A stretch of DNA of 64,000 nt, from contig NZ_CP132744.1 of assembly GCF_037477895.1 (NCBI RefSeq), forward strand, positions 2,294,001 through 2,358,000. The letters run 5' to 3'. The notes under the pieces are model-generated. The model did no database searches and was not told where the DNA came from. It saw only the letters and a list, made by a program, of their open reading frames with translations. Shown one piece after another: positions 43,443-56,180 of this stretch; position 1 is the first letter of the stretch, and each line of letters starts with the position of its first letter. Source of the DNA: Mycetohabitans endofungorum. GTDB lineage: Bacteria; Pseudomonadota; Gammaproteobacteria; Burkholderiales; Burkholderiaceae. The translations under genes were made by a program, and so were the position numbers.

Positions 43443-44078
43443 TTAGGTATTGGGCCGCGCCAGTTGACTCGCCGCGCGCGCCAGGCGTGTCACCTCGGCC
43501 CAGTTTTGTGCGGCCAGCACCGCCCGGGGCGTGAGCCATGAGCCGCCGACGCAAACCACGTTGGGCAGCGCGAGAAAGCTCGTCGCCAACTCCTGCGTGA
43601 TGCCGCCGGTCGGGCAGAACCGCAACGCCGGGAATGGTCCGCTAAACGCTTGCAGCATATCCAAGCCGCCGGCCTGCTGCGCCGGGAAGAACTTCACGAT
43701 GTCGTAGCCAAGCTCGAGCGCGAACAGGATGTCGGACGGCGTCATCACACCGGGCAGCAACGGCAAGCCGACGTCCTGCGCCGCCCGATGGATCTCGCGT
43801 GTGAGCCCCGGCGACACGCCGAATGTCGCGCCGGCGCGCTTAGCCTCCTCGACCTGAGCGGCGGTGGTCAGCGTACCAACGCCGACGACGATATCCGCGG
43901 CAAGCTGCGATGCGCGCCCGATCGCCTGCAGTCCGGCCGTGGTTCGCAGCGTGATCTCGAGCACCTTTACCCCGCCCTCGTACAGCGCGTGCGCGACGTG
44001 CTCGCCCTGCTCCACCGACTCAAATGTCAGGACCGGGATAACCGGGCCGATCCGCACGATTTCGCTCACGGGTCTCAT
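43443..44078 (-). CDS. eda: 2-keto-3-deoxy-6-phosphogluconate aldolase
   Basis: Splits KDPG into pyruvate and glyceraldehyde 3-phosphate, the second Entner-Doudoroff step. 211 residues. Schiff-base Lys129 lies in DIVKFFPAQQAGG and the general base Glu41 in VLEITLRT; ATFGVSPGL and CPTGGI complete the phosphate site. It follows edd by 49 bp on the same strand and probably forms a two-gene operon with it. Confidence 0.96.
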   Translation of the reverse strand: MRPVSEIVRIGPVIPVLTFESVEQGEHVAHALYEGGVKVLEITLRTTAGLQAIGRASQLAADIVVGVGTLTTAAQVEEAKRAGATFGVSPGLTREIHRAAQDVGLPLLPGVMTPSDILFALELGYDIVKFFPAQQAGGLDMLQAFSGPFPALRFCPTGGITQELATSFLALPNVVCVGGSWLTPRAVLAAQNWAEVTRLARAASQLARPNT

Positions 44079-44127
44079 TGCAGCTCTCCTGTAGTTCAGA
44101 ATGGAACGATGCCCTCATTCGATTCTC

Positions 44128-45963
44128 TCATTCGGTCATCGCGCCGAACACCGACGCCCCTTGCTCGGCCGGCAGCGCAGCGGCACGAAAAACGCCGAAC
44201 AGCTCACGGCCAAAACCCAGTTCATGCTCGTGGCGATGCACGGGCTTTTCGTTCGCGCGGCGCGCCCATTCGGCTTCGTCCACGTCCACGTCCAATCGCC
44301 CGGCTTCTGCATCGAGCGTAATCACATCGCCGCTGCGCACCTTGCCGAGCGGGCCGTCGAGCAGCGCCTCAGGCGACAGATGGATCACTGCCGGCACCTT
44401 GCCCGAGGCGCCCGACATCCGGCCGTCGGTCACTAGCGCCACGCGCAAGCCCTTGTCCTGCAAGACGCCCAGCAGCGGCGTGAGCCGGTGCAGCTCGGGC
44501 ATGCCATTGGCTCTTGCCCCCTGGAATCGCACCACGACGACGCAATCGCGCTCCAGCTCACCGCGATCGAAGGCGGCCTGCACGCCTTCCTGCGAATCGA
44601 AGACGATCGCCGGCGCGGTGACACTGCGATGTTGCGGCGCGACCGCGGAAATCTTGATCACACCTCGACCCAACCGGCCCTGCACCAATCGCAACCCGCC
44701 ATCCGGCTGGAACGATTCCGCGGTGCTGCGCAGCACGGCCTTGTCGTGGCTCTCGCGCGGGCCGTCGATCCAGGCCAGCTTACCGTTGACCAGTCTGGGC
44801 TCGCGCGTGTAATGGGCCGACAAGCCGGCGCCGGCAACGGTCGTCACATCGTCGTGCAGCAAGCCTGCCTCGAGCAGCGTGCGCGTCAGGAACGCCATGC
44901 CGCCCGCCGCGTGATAGTGGTTAATGTCCGCCTTGCCATTTGGATAGATCTTCGCGAGCAGCGGCACTGCACGCGACAGGTCATCGAAGTCGTTCCAGTC
45001 GATCACGATGCCAGCCGCGCGGGCAATCGCCACCAGGTGCAGCGTATGATTGGTGGAGCCGCCGGTGGCCAGCAGCGCGACGATGCCATTGACAATCGCT
45101 TTCTCGTCAATCACTCGGCCGATCGGCGTGTAGTGCGCGCCTTGCGCGGTCAGTTGCAGCACGCGGCGTGCCGCCTCGGCGGTGAGCGCATCGCGCAGCG
45201 GCGTATGCGGATGGACGAACGCGGCACCGGGCAAATGCAGGCCCATGATTTCCATCAGCAGCTGGTTCGAGTTCGCCGTGCCATAGAACGTGCAGGTGCC
45301 GTGACCATGGTACGCGCGCGCCTCGCTGTCGAGCAGCACGTCGCGCCCCACAGCGCCGGTGGCGAACTGCTGGCGGATCTTGGCTTTCTCATCATTGGAC
45401 AGGCCACTGGTCATCGGCCCGGCGGGCACGAAGATCGTCGGCAAGTGGCCGAATTGCAACGCGCCGATCAATAGGCCCGGCACGATCTTGTCGCAAATGC
45501 CCAAGCACAGCGCCGCGTCGAACATGTTGTGCGTCAACGCGATCGCCGTTGACATCGCGATTGTCTCGCGGGAAAACAGCGACAGTTCCATGCCGGCGTT
45601 GCCCTGCGTAATGCCGTCGCACATCGCAGGCACGCCACCGGAAAATTGCGCGATGCCCCCCGCTTCGCGCGCCGCCTGTTTGATGATGTCGGGAAAGTCG
45701 CGGTACGGCGCATGCGCGGACAACATCTCATTGTAGGCCGACACAATGCCGATGTTCGGCTGCCGCATCGCACGGATCGCGATCTTGTCCTGCCCTTCGA
45801 GCCCGGCAAAACCGTGAGCCAGGTTCGCGCAAGACAGCACGCCGCGCGCAGGAAACTGTCCTTGCGCATGCTCGATCCGGGCAAGATAGGCGTGCCGCGT
45901 TGCGTTGCTGCGTTCGATGATGCGATCGGTCACGGCCGTCAGCCGGGGGTGCAACGAAGCCAT
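44128..45963 (-). CDS. edd: Phosphogluconate dehydratase
   Basis: Converts 6-phosphogluconate to KDPG. 611 residues, the usual length. Iron-sulfur dehydratase (IlvD/Edd) signatures: [63 protein letters not shown] and [16 protein letters not shown]. Cysteines for the cluster are in PAMCD, GICDK and GTCTFYG. It is followed by eda; the divergently placed neighbour is a regulator remnant. Confidence 0.97.
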   Translation of the reverse strand: MASLHPRLTAVTDRIIERSNATRHAYLARIEHAQGQFPARGVLSCANLAHGFAGLEGQDKIAIRAMRQPNIGIVSAYNEMLSAHAPYRDFPDIIKQAAREAGGIAQFSGGVPAMCDGITQGNAGMELSLFSRETIAMSTAIALTHNMFDAALCLGICDKIVPGLLIGALQFGHLPTIFVPAGPMTSGLSNDEKAKIRQQFATGAVGRDVLLDSEARAYHGHGTCTFYGTANSNQLLMEIMGLHLPGAAFVHPHTPLRDALTAEAARRVLQLTAQGAHYTPIGRVIDEKAIVNGIVALLATGGSTNHTLHLVAIARAAGIVIDWNDFDDLSRAVPLLAKIYPNGKADINHYHAAGGMAFLTRTLLEAGLLHDDVTTVAGAGLSAHYTREPRLVNGKLAWIDGPRESHDKAVLRSTAESFQPDGGLRLVQGRLGRGVIKISAVAPQHRSVTAPAIVFDSQEGVQAAFDRGELERDCVVVVRFQGARANGMPELHRLTPLLGVLQDKGLRVALVTDGRMSGASGKVPAVIHLSPEALLDGPLGKVRSGDVITLDAEAGRLDVDVDEAEWARRANEKPVHRHEHELGFGRELFGVFRAAALPAEQGASVFGAMTE

Positions 45964-46004
45964 AGGAATCGCTCCTGGAAACGGGCGGCACGCGCAAGTG
46001 CGCC

Positions 46005-46175
46005 GGAAGGTTTGAATCGCCGGAGGGTCGCAAGTTCAGCAACTCGCCGCTGGCGCGGCTGGCCCCAATCAGCCTGTTGGCCAACATCGCCGAGGAAACC
46101 GACGTATTCTCGCCGATGACCTCGCGCATGTCACAAGTCGTCGCACAACGCCGTGTGGCCGTGCGCGACTGGTAA
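46005..46175 (+). pseudogene. Remnant resembling the SIS-domain C-terminus of a HexR/RpiR-type regulator
   Basis: Plus-strand frame through 46035 reads [20 protein letters not shown], then IAEETDVFSPMTSRMSQVVA and a stop at 46173. The SPLARLA and EETDVFSPMTSR stretch resembles the end of RpiR-family SIS domains, which typically read SP-LA-LAD, EDTDVFTPM-SRLAHL. No start, DNA-binding domain or sugar-binding core is left. HexR regulates edd/zwf in other proteobacteria, so a position beside edd makes sense. The match is short; call is tentative. Confidence 0.5.
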
Positions 46176-46203
46176 CAAGCTGCTCGGAAGGGATGAAGGC
46201 CGC

Positions 46204-46620
46204 TCAAAAGGGCTTGAAGACCACCAGCGCGACTGCGCCGAGCAAGCCGAGCACCGGCAATTCGTTGAACATCCGATACCACCGGTCGGAGCGGCGGTTC
46301 GCGCCCCGCTCGAACGTGGCGAGCAACCTGCCACACATCGCGTGATAGACGATCAGCAGCACGACGATCGCCAGTTTCGCATGCATCCACCCCTGCCCGC
46401 GACCGATGCCCACCACGAGCCATAGCCAGAGCCCGCACACGAGCGCTGGCACGGCGATCAGGCTCATGAAGCGATACAACTTGCGCGCCATCACCAGCAA
46501 GCGCCGCGACACGGCAGGTTCGATCTCCAGCGCCAGGTTCACGAAGATGCGGGGCAGATAGAACAGCCCCGCGAACCAGGAGGCAATCAACACGATATGA
46601 AAGGTTTTGACCCACAACAT
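46204..46620 (-). CDS. hemJ: HemJ-like membrane protein (CopD/UPF0093), probable protoporphyrinogen oxidase
   Basis: 138 residues, four transmembrane segments. Opening MLWVKTFHIVLIASWFAGLF, then LPRIFVNLAL, MHAKLAIVVLLIVYHAMCG, NELPV and a final VVFKPF match the HemJ family, which oxidises protoporphyrinogen IX to protoporphyrin in haem synthesis; conserved His in FHIV and Lys in HAKL are present. It starts 12 bp after proA on the same strand. The catalytic assignment rests on family knowledge. Confidence 0.85.
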   Translation of the reverse strand: MLWVKTFHIVLIASWFAGLFYLPRIFVNLALEIEPAVSRRLLVMARKLYRFMSLIAVPALVCGLWLWLVVGIGRGQGWMHAKLAIVVLLIVYHAMCGRLLATFERGANRRSDRWYRMFNELPVLGLLGAVALVVFKPF

Positions 46621-46632
46621 GCACGAACTCCT

Positions 46633-47904
46633 TTATTGCCGCACTTCGCCGTGGCCCAGCACGACGTATTTCAATGACGTCAGCCCCTCGAGGCCCACCG
46701 GCCCGCGCGCATGCAGCTTGTCGTTCGAGATGCCGATTTCGGCGCCCAGCCCGTATTCGAAGCCGTCCGCGAAGCGCGTTGACGCATTGACCATCACGCT
46801 GGCTGAATCGACCTCACGTAGGAACTGCATCGCGCGATCGTAGTGCTCGGTCACGATCGCATCGGTATGCGCGGAGCCATACGTATTGATGTGCTCGATC
46901 GCCGCGTCGATGCCGTCCACCACCCTGATCGCCAGCACTGGCGCCAGGTATTCGGTACGCCAATCGGCCTCGGTTGCGTCCACGAGCGGCGCGACACCGG
47001 CATCGGCAAGGATCGCGCGTGCAGCCGGGTCCACTCGCAACTCAACAGCCTTGTCCCGGTACAGCTTGCCCAGCAACGGCAGCACGGTCGGCGCGATGCC
47101 CCGTGCGACGAGCAGCGTCTCCATCGTGTTACAAGTGCCGTACCGATGCGTCTTCGCGTTATCGCATACCGCCAGCGTTTTGCCGACATCGGCGCCATCA
47201 TCCACGTAGACATGGCACACGCCGTCCAGGTGCTTGATCATCGGCACCCGCGCTTCATCGACCAACCGTTGAATCAAGCGCTTGCCACCGCGCGGCACGA
47301 TCACGTCGACGTAGTCGGTCATTGTGATCAGCTTGCCAACCGCCGCCCGATCCGGCGTACCGACCACTTGCACCCCCGCCTCGGGCAGGCCGCTCATGCG
47401 CAGTGCCTCGGCGATCAGCGCGGCAAGTGCGGTATTGGATTCGATCGCCTCCGAGCCGCCGCGCAAGATCGTCGCGTTGCCCGATTTCAGGCACAGCGCG
47501 GCAGCGTCGATCGTGACATTCGGCCGCGACTCATAAATGATGCCAATCACACCGAGCGGCACCCGCATTTGGCCCACCTGAATGCCGGTCGGACGCGTCC
47601 TCATGCCGGTGATCTCGCCAATCGGGTCAGGCAGCGCCGCAACTTGCCGCAGACCTTCGACCATCGTCGTCAGCGCCTTGTCCGACAGCGTCAGTCGGTC
47701 GATGAAGGCCGCATCGTGTCCGTTGGCCTGTGCCCGCTCGACATCGCGCGCGTTCGCGCGCTGGAGCGCGTCGGCCTGTCCCTGGATCGCCAGCGCGATC
47801 TGTTCGAGCGCCGCGTTCTTCGCGGCCACCGGCGCCCGGGCGATCGCCCTTGACGCCGCACGCGCGCGGCGACCCAGATCGGTCATGTAGCGGTCAATGT
47901 CCAT
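46633..47904 (-). CDS. proA: Gamma-glutamyl phosphate reductase
   Basis: Second step of proline synthesis, reducing gamma-glutamyl phosphate to the semialdehyde. 423 residues from ATG 47904 ([15 protein letters not shown]); an internal ATG at 47886 is possible. Motifs: [51 protein letters not shown], catalytic Cys in [15 protein letters not shown], and [19 protein letters not shown]. It is downstream of holA. The longer frame to 47994 overlaps nothing useful. Confidence 0.95.
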   Translation of the reverse strand: MDIDRYMTDLGRRARAASRAIARAPVAAKNAALEQIALAIQGQADALQRANARDVERAQANGHDAAFIDRLTLSDKALTTMVEGLRQVAALPDPIGEITGMRTRPTGIQVGQMRVPLGVIGIIYESRPNVTIDAAALCLKSGNATILRGGSEAIESNTALAALIAEALRMSGLPEAGVQVVGTPDRAAVGKLITMTDYVDVIVPRGGKRLIQRLVDEARVPMIKHLDGVCHVYVDDGADVGKTLAVCDNAKTHRYGTCNTMETLLVARGIAPTVLPLLGKLYRDKAVELRVDPAARAILADAGVAPLVDATEADWRTEYLAPVLAIRVVDGIDAAIEHINTYGSAHTDAIVTEHYDRAMQFLREVDSASVMVNASTRFADGFEYGLGAEIGISNDKLHARGPVGLEGLTSLKYVVLGHGEVRQ

Positions 47905-48023
47905 CTTCGTGTTCCCGTAGTGCGTCAATGCGGTTGGTTTGTGGACGCCAGATCCGCACAGATTGAAGCCGTTGCACGCGACCCGCCGCGCCACGCGGCA
48001 GTACGATGGCCTCTATTGTAAGG

Positions 48024-49175
48024 CTACGGTCGTATCGCCCGCACGGCAGTGGCGGTGGCGCCGTGCGGCGCACTGCCACCCGCCCGGCACCCACCATCGC
48101 TGCCGCCGGGCCGCGCAATCGTCATCGCCAGATCGAACAAGCCATCCCACGGATCGGCCGGCGGCAGCGACGCGCGAGCGGGCGCGACGCCTACACGCGC
48201 CGGCACCCCGCCAGAGAGCCCCTTGACCTGCCGGTCCAGTCGCGCCGCGAGCGCCAGCGCCCGTTCAAGCGAACGTTCGTCGACGCGCTGCAGCGCGGGG
48301 CCCATCAGCCGTTCACGCGGTCCCCACACGCGATTCTCGCGCATCAGAATCGCCAACGGCTTGCCGGCAGCCAGCCCCCGCTTGATTCGCGCCAGCGCAC
48401 GGATTTCCTCTACGACAGCCCACAGCACCAGCACCGTCGCCTCGCCTTCGCCGCGCAATCCATCGAGCATCCGCGCCAAGCGCGCAACATCGCCGGCAAG
48501 CATTGCCTCGTTGAGCTTGAACACGTCGTAGCGGGCGACGTTGAGTACCGCGTCCTGCACCTGCTCGAGCGTCAATTCGCCGGCAGGATACAACAGGCCG
48601 AGCTTTTGGATTTCCTGATGCGCGGCGAGCAGGTTGCCCTCGACCCGCTCGGCGATGAACTGCAGCGCGCGCCGCCCTCCGTCGCCGGCGACGATGCGCT
48701 GCTGCTGCGCCGCGAGCCGTTGCGCAATCCAGTTCGACAACTGCGCACGCTCGACCGTGTCGATGCGTATCGCCACACCAGCCTGGACCAATGCGGTGAA
48801 CCATGCCGTCTTTTGCGTCGCCGCGTCCAGCCGCGGCAATGCAATCAACGTCAGCACGTCGGGATTGTCCGATGCCGCCAGCGCCTTCAATGCATCACCG
48901 CCATCCTTGCCCGGTTTGCCGGTCGGGATGCGCAATTCGATCAGCTGCCGCTCGCCGAACAACGACATCGATTGCGTGGCGCCGAGCAGCAGGCTCCAAT
49001 CAAAACCGCGCTCGACAGAGAATACGTTGCGCTCGGTGAAACCGGCCGCGCGCGCCGCGGTGCGGATGCGCGCCACGGCTTCCTGCGCGAGCAGTGGCTC
49101 GTCGCCGTACACGACGTACAAGCGACCCAACGTCTTGGCCAGGTGCGACTCCAGGGCGTCTGCGCGCAGTTGCAT
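48024..49175 (-). CDS. holA: DNA polymerase III delta subunit
   Basis: Clamp-loader delta subunit, which opens the beta clamp. 383 residues from ATG 49175 (MQLRADALESHLAKTLGRLY), compared with 343 in E. coli; the last about 35 residues are a Gly/Ala-rich tail. Recognised by YVVYGDEPLLAQEAVARIR, FGERQLIELRIPTGKPGKDG and ALPRLDAATQKTAWF (domain I), and the helical C-terminal ILMRENRVWGPRERL. It lies 13 bp after lptE, in the conserved leuS-lptE-holA order. Confidence 0.93.
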   Translation of the reverse strand: MQLRADALESHLAKTLGRLYVVYGDEPLLAQEAVARIRTAARAAGFTERNVFSVERGFDWSLLLGATQSMSLFGERQLIELRIPTGKPGKDGGDALKALAASDNPDVLTLIALPRLDAATQKTAWFTALVQAGVAIRIDTVERAQLSNWIAQRLAAQQQRIVAGDGGRRALQFIAERVEGNLLAAHQEIQKLGLLYPAGELTLEQVQDAVLNVARYDVFKLNEAMLAGDVARLARMLDGLRGEGEATVLVLWAVVEEIRALARIKRGLAAGKPLAILMRENRVWGPRERLMGPALQRVDERSLERALALAARLDRQVKGLSGGVPARVGVAPARASLPPADPWDGLFDLAMTIARPGGSDGGCRAGGSAPHGATATAVRAIRP

Positions 49176-49188
49176 CGTGTCGTGTCCG

Positions 49189-49752
49189 TTACAGCGGCGG
49201 CGTGGGCAGCGGCGCGCGCGGCGCCACCGCGCGAACCCCGCCATGGGCCGGGTGCAGCTCGCGCACTGCGCTCATGCGTCGCAACAGCTGGTCGAGCGCG
49301 TCGTTGCGCATATCGCGATACAGCAGTTCGAACTCCTGCGACTTCGCCAGCGCGTACTGGTCGGAATAGGTCATCGCCCGGTTGATACGGATCACGCTGG
49401 GCGGCAACAGCACTGTGCCATCGGCGCCGACCAATTGGTACGACATCGTGTAATCGAGTTCGTACTCGTTGACCTGTCCGGCCGCATTGAGCGTCAGCGC
49501 CCCGGTGCCGCGCCCCTCCGAAATCGACAAGATCACGTCCGCGCCGTCGGTGCTCTTGACGATCCGCGTCTGGCTGCCGCCTTCGACCAGCCGCTGAATC
49601 CGTGCGCCAAGCTCCGGACCCGGGCCGACCAGCGCAAGCCGCTTAAACGGGAAGCCATAGTTACCGCGCAGCTGGAAGCCGCATCCGGCCAGCAACAATG
49701 CCGCCGCGGCAAGCACAATGCAGGATCGGCGCGTCAGTTTCGATTCAGTCAT
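49189..49752 (-). CDS. lptE: LPS-assembly lipoprotein LptE
   Basis: Outer-membrane lipoprotein that plugs and assembles LptD for lipopolysaccharide export. 187 residues from ATG 49752. The lipobox is LLAGCGFQLRG at about residue 24, followed by the typical Cys-Gly-Phe-Gln-Leu-Arg-Gly start of mature LptE. A further signature is ALAKSQEFELLYRDMRNDAL near the C-terminus. It starts 9 bp after the leuS stop; an upstream TTG at 49764 would overlap leuS and is less likely. Confidence 0.94.
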   Translation of the reverse strand: MTESKLTRRSCIVLAAAALLLAGCGFQLRGNYGFPFKRLALVGPGPELGARIQRLVEGGSQTRIVKSTDGADVILSISEGRGTGALTLNAAGQVNEYELDYTMSYQLVGADGTVLLPPSVIRINRAMTYSDQYALAKSQEFELLYRDMRNDALDQLLRRMSAVRELHPAHGGVRAVAPRAPLPTPPL

Positions 49753-49760
49753 GCAGGCCC

Positions 49761-52445
<2,685 letters not shown>

Positions 52446-52488
52446 TTATAGCGTCTGCGCGCCCGCGGACGGCACGCGCTTGCTTACG

Positions 52489-52720
52489 TCAGTGTGCGTC
52501 GTCGCCGACCGGCAGCGTCACGAACGCAATGCGCGTGAGCCCGGCCCGCTGCACGGCGCTCATCACACGCCGGCAATGGACTCGTAGCGGGTCGGCATGG
52601 TCTCGGCCCGCCGTTCCAGTTGCGCCGGCACCGGCTCACGGGCAGCTTGCACAAACCGCGTGAACAATTGCGCGGTATCGACCAACTGCCCGTCGCAGGA
52701 CAAACGCCCGTCGGCGCCGA
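52489..52720 (-). pseudogene. ExbD/TolR-family remnant
   Basis: Between dapB and leuS the minus strand ends with MSAVQRAGLTRIAFVTLPVG then DDAH and a stop at 52489-52491. Upstream, two bases out of frame (indel near 52564-52567), it reads GRLSCDGQLVDTAQLFTRFV and RYESIAGV. Together these match the periplasmic C-terminal domain of ExbD (TolR-like). The N-terminal membrane anchor is not recognisable in the remaining 52720-52857 sequence, and no ExbB/TolQ gene lies between it and dapB, although exbB-exbD is common at this position in relatives. Confidence 0.75.
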
Positions 52721-52857
52721 TCGGCGCGAGCAGCACCTGGCCAAATCCGAGCCTGCGTCGCGATACGCCCATCGCATCGCGCAACACGCGCCCGCGCGCG
52801 ACCCACTGCGCGGAACGCACCGGCGCTGCGATCGATGTGCCGCGGCGCGTACGACGA

Positions 52858-53658
52858 CTAGCGCAGGCCCAGCACGTCCCACATATCGTACAGCCCCGCC
52901 GATCGGCCGGCCAGGAAACGAGCGGCCCGTACCGCGCCCTGCGCGTACGCGAGCCGGTTCGCCGATTTATGCGTGATCTCGATCCGCTCGCCGGTACCGG
53001 CGAACATCACCGTGTGGTCGCCGACGATGTCGCCGCCGCGGATGGCTGAGAACCCAATCGTCGACGGATCGCGCTCACCGGTCACGCCATGGCGTCCGTA
53101 CACGGCACAGGATGCCAGATCACGACCCAACGCCGTTGCGATCACTTCGCCCATCTGCAACGCTGTGCCGGACGGCGCATCAACTTTGTGCCGGTGATGC
53201 GCCTCGATGATCTCGATATCGTAGCCGGTGGCGAAATGCGCAGCGGCCACTTGCAGCAGTTTCAACGTCACGTTCACGCCCACGCTCATGTTCGGTGCGA
53301 ACACAATCCCGAGCGTCTGCGCGGCGGCGGCCAACTCGGCCTTCTGTGATTCGGCAAAACCCGTCGTGCCGATTACCATGCGAGTGCCGTGCCGGCGCGC
53401 CGCCTTTAGGTACTCAAGCGTGCCCTCGGGCCGCGTGAAATCGATCAGCACATCTGCATGCGCAAGCACGCGCTCCACGTCATCGGTGATCGCAATACCG
53501 GTCTGCCGCCCGGCGAACGCGCCAGCGTCCTGCCCCAGCGCGGCAGCGCCCGCGCGCTCCAGCGCGCCCGACAACGTGACTTCCGACGTATTCAGCACCG
53601 TTTCGACCAGCATTTGCCCCATGCGGCCCGATGCCCCTGCGATGGCAATCTTCATCAT
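52858..53658 (-). CDS. dapB: 4-hydroxy-tetrahydrodipicolinate reductase
   Basis: Lysine/diaminopimelate pathway reductase, 266 residues. N-terminal Rossmann motif [36 protein letters not shown] and the signature [20 protein letters not shown] with the catalytic His and Lys. It starts as ATGA overlapping the bamE stop (53658; alternative 53655), indicating coupling. Downstream is the exbD remnant. Confidence 0.97.
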   Translation of the reverse strand: MMKIAIAGASGRMGQMLVETVLNTSEVTLSGALERAGAAALGQDAGAFAGRQTGIAITDDVERVLAHADVLIDFTRPEGTLEYLKAARRHGTRMVIGTTGFAESQKAELAAAAQTLGIVFAPNMSVGVNVTLKLLQVAAAHFATGYDIEIIEAHHRHKVDAPSGTALQMGEVIATALGRDLASCAVYGRHGVTGERDPSTIGFSAIRGGDIVGDHTVMFAGTGERIEITHKSANRLAYAQGAVRAARFLAGRSAGLYDMWDVLGLR

Positions 53659-54470
53659 TGACGCGTCCCTTGTGCGCCGCTGCGCTCGAGCACCGGCTGG
53701 TTCTGCAGGCCCGCGGCACTGGGCGACGCCAGGCCGGTTGACGGATCCGGCGACGGTGCGACGCCAGTCGGCGGCAACGCGATGTGCTGCGGCGCGACCT
53801 GAGCAGTCGCGCGGTTCGCCGCGGCCGCGGCTTCCTCGTTGGCGGCTTGCGACGACGGCAACACACTGACATCGCTGACGCCGCTCGCCGCGGCCGTGCC
53901 AGCCGTGCCGGGCACTGGCGCAACCGGCTCGCTCGCCGCCGCTGCTGCCGACGCGTCAGCCGCAGCGGCCTTTGCCGCCTTGGCCGCGACGGCCTCGGCT
54001 TGCGCTTTCTTCAAACCCTTGCGGTCACCATCGATTTCGGCAATCAACTCGTACTCGGATGGCAGGTCGTCAGCCCCCGTCCAGCTTGCCACGTGATCGC
54101 CGACGAAATTCACGACCAAGTCTCGCTGCTGCACAACAGAAGTCGAGCCGCGCTTGAAATAGAACACATAGTCCCAGCGATCGGCATGGAACAGGTCGGT
54201 GAGCAGTGGTGTACCGAGGACGCTGCGCACTTCGTCGCGGGACATGCCAACGCGTAGCCTCGATGCAGCCTCCGCTGATACGAAGTTGCCTTGCACGACC
54301 GTGATCCGGTATGGGGTGATCGAACGCGCGATGCGTTGCGTCAGGCTGTCGTATGTCTTGCATGCACCGAGCGAAACCACGGCGGCCAGCACGACGACGC
54401 GGGCCGTTACCGCAAAGGCGGTGGCGCGCCTGCGCGACCCGGAAAAGAACGTTGAACTCATTTCACCCAT
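53655..54470 (-). CDS. bamE: Outer membrane assembly lipoprotein BamE (SmpA/OmlA) with Ala-rich C-terminus
   Basis: BAM-complex lipoprotein. 271 residues; lipobox [13 protein letters not shown] at about residue 36. Core domain: [55 protein letters not shown] and a second strand pair through DDLPSEYEL. From about residue 155 the protein continues as an Ala/Pro-rich low-complexity tail, about twice the E. coli length (113). ATG 54461 is an alternative start. It is divergent from fur, as is common in Burkholderiaceae. Confidence 0.93.
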   Translation of the reverse strand: MGEMSSTFFSGSRRRATAFAVTARVVVLAAVVSLGACKTYDSLTQRIARSITPYRITVVQGNFVSAEAASRLRVGMSRDEVRSVLGTPLLTDLFHADRWDYVFYFKRGSTSVVQQRDLVVNFVGDHVASWTGADDLPSEYELIAEIDGDRKGLKKAQAEAVAAKAAKAAAADASAAAAASEPVAPVPGTAGTAAASGVSDVSVLPSSQAANEEAAAAANRATAQVAPQHIALPPTGVAPSPDPSTGLASPSAAGLQNQPVLERSGAQGTRQ

Positions 54471-54584
54471 AAAACGCGTCTGACGCTTTGATCGATTTGG
54501 GCCCGAGACACGTCTGCGCCGCCCGGAATACCCAAAAACCCATTACTATTAGAACCTTGCATTGTACTCTAGGGATGCCTAGCG

Positions 54585-55013
54585 ATGACCAATCCCGCTG
54601 ACCTCAAGAACATGGGGCTCAAGGCAACCTTGCCGCGCCTGAAGATTCTGGAGATTTTCCAACACAGTTCCGTGCGCCACTTGACCGCGGAAGACGTCTA
54701 CCGCAACTTGCTCAATGAGGAGCTGGATATTGGCCTGGCGACTGTTTATCGCGTGCTAACGCAGTTCGAACAGGCCGGCCTGCTCACACGCAGCAACTTC
54801 GAGTCTGGCAAAGCGGTGTTCGAACTCAATGAGGGTACGCACCACGACCATCTGGTCTGTCTGGACTGCGGCCGGGTTGAGGAATTCTACGACCCCGAGA
54901 TCGAGCACCGCCAGCAGTTGATCGCCCAAGAACGGGGCTTCAAGCTACAGGAGCACGCGCTCGCGATGTACGGCTCCTGCACGAAGGAAAACTGCCCGCA
55001 CCGCAAGCCCTGA
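54585..55013 (+). CDS. fur: Ferric uptake regulator
   Basis: 142-residue Fur repressor. Winged helix with [12 protein letters not shown] and [20 protein letters not shown]; the metal-site region [20 protein letters not shown] appears as [20 protein letters not shown], followed by [13 protein letters not shown] and the C-terminal CTKENCPH zinc Cys pair. It is divergent from bamE with a 114-bp gap that must hold both promoters; no Fur box was assigned. A strong terminator follows. Confidence 0.97.
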   Translation: MTNPADLKNMGLKATLPRLKILEIFQHSSVRHLTAEDVYRNLLNEELDIGLATVYRVLTQFEQAGLLTRSNFESGKAVFELNEGTHHDHLVCLDCGRVEEFYDPEIEHRQQLIAQERGFKLQEHALAMYGSCTKENCPHRKP

Positions 55014-55030
55014 TCGCGCTGCGCGCCGAA

Positions 55031-55058
55031 AAAAAGCCGCCCGGCCAGGCGGCTTTTT
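55031..55058. terminator. Bidirectional rho-independent terminator between fur and gapA
   Basis: AAAAAGCCGCC (55031-55041), loop CGGCCA, GGCGGCTTTTT (55048-55058). The stem is 11 bp with T runs on both strands, between the convergent fur and gapA genes. Confidence 0.93.
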
Positions 55059-55090
55059 GTCACACACGCTGCTGCTTGTGTGTTCGAGCG

Positions 55091-56101
55091 TTACTTCGCG
55101 TTGGCCAGCGCCACCGTCGTATCGAGCATCCGGTTCGAGAAGCCCCACTCATTGTCGTACCAGCTCGACACCTTCACGAGACGGCCCGACACCTTCGTGA
55201 GCGTTGCATCGAATGTCGAGGACGCTGGGTTGTGATTAAAGTCAACCGATACCAGCGGCGCGTCGCTGTAGGCGAGGATGCCCTTGAGCGCACCTTCCGA
55301 CGCTTCCTTCAAGATCTTGTTCACTTCGTCCACGCTCGTATCGCGCGACGCGATGAACGATAGGTCGACGATCGACACGTTGATCGTCGGCACGCGCACC
55401 GCGTAGCCATCCAGCTTACCGTTCAGCTCCGGCAGCACCAGCCCGACGGCTGCTGCCGCGCCGGTCTTGGTCGGGATCATGCTGTGCGTGGCCGAGCGGG
55501 CGCGGCGCAGGTCCTCATGGTACACGTCGGTCAGCACCTGGTCGTTCGTGTACGCATGAATCGTCGTCATCAGGCCGTTCTCGACGCCGATCTTGTCGTG
55601 CAGCGGCTTGACCAGCGGCGCAAGGCAGTTCGTCGTGCACGAGGCGTTCGAGATGACCGTATCCGACGCCTTCAGCACCTGGTGGTTCACACCATAGACG
55701 ATCGTCGCATCGACATCCTTGCCGCCCGGCGCTGAAATCACGACCTTCTTCGCACCACCCTTCAGGTGCGCGCTCGCCTTCTCCTTCGACGTGAAGAAAC
55801 CGGTGCACTCAAGTACGATATCCACACCGAGATCGCCCCACGGCAGCTCCACCGGGTTGCGGTTCGCGAGCACGCGGACCTTGTCGCCGTTGACGATCAT
55901 GTAGTCGCCGTCAACCGAGACGGTGCCCGGGAACTTGCCATGCGCGGTGTCATACTGGGTCAGATGCGCGTTGGTCTGGGCATTGCCGAGGTCGTTGATC
56001 GCCACGATCTCGATGTCGTGCTTCTTGCCACCCTCATAATGGGCCCGCAGCGTATTGCGGCCAATACGGCCATAACCGTTGATTGCGACGCGAATCGTCA
56101 T
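55091..56101 (-). CDS. gapA: Glyceraldehyde-3-phosphate dehydrogenase (type I)
   Basis: 336-residue glycolytic/gluconeogenic dehydrogenase. NAD domain [16 protein letters not shown], catalytic Cys155 in [13 protein letters not shown], His in the HAYTNDQ region, and [15 protein letters not shown] at the end. Transcribed from 56101 with the ribosome site in TAGGAGATAGAC upstream. It follows tkt by 79 bp on the same strand; the two probably share an operon. Confidence 0.97.
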   Translation of the reverse strand: MTIRVAINGYGRIGRNTLRAHYEGGKKHDIEIVAINDLGNAQTNAHLTQYDTAHGKFPGTVSVDGDYMIVNGDKVRVLANRNPVELPWGDLGVDIVLECTGFFTSKEKASAHLKGGAKKVVISAPGGKDVDATIVYGVNHQVLKASDTVISNASCTTNCLAPLVKPLHDKIGVENGLMTTIHAYTNDQVLTDVYHEDLRRARSATHSMIPTKTGAAAAVGLVLPELNGKLDGYAVRVPTINVSIVDLSFIASRDTSVDEVNKILKEASEGALKGILAYSDAPLVSVDFNHNPASSTFDATLTKVSGRLVKVSSWYDNEWGFSNRMLDTTVALANAK

Positions 56102-56180
56102 GTCTATCTCCTAATGGGTAAATGGCAACGCTCCGAGCAAGAGTGTGCGACGCACAGTCGGCACGTCACACACCCTCGGC

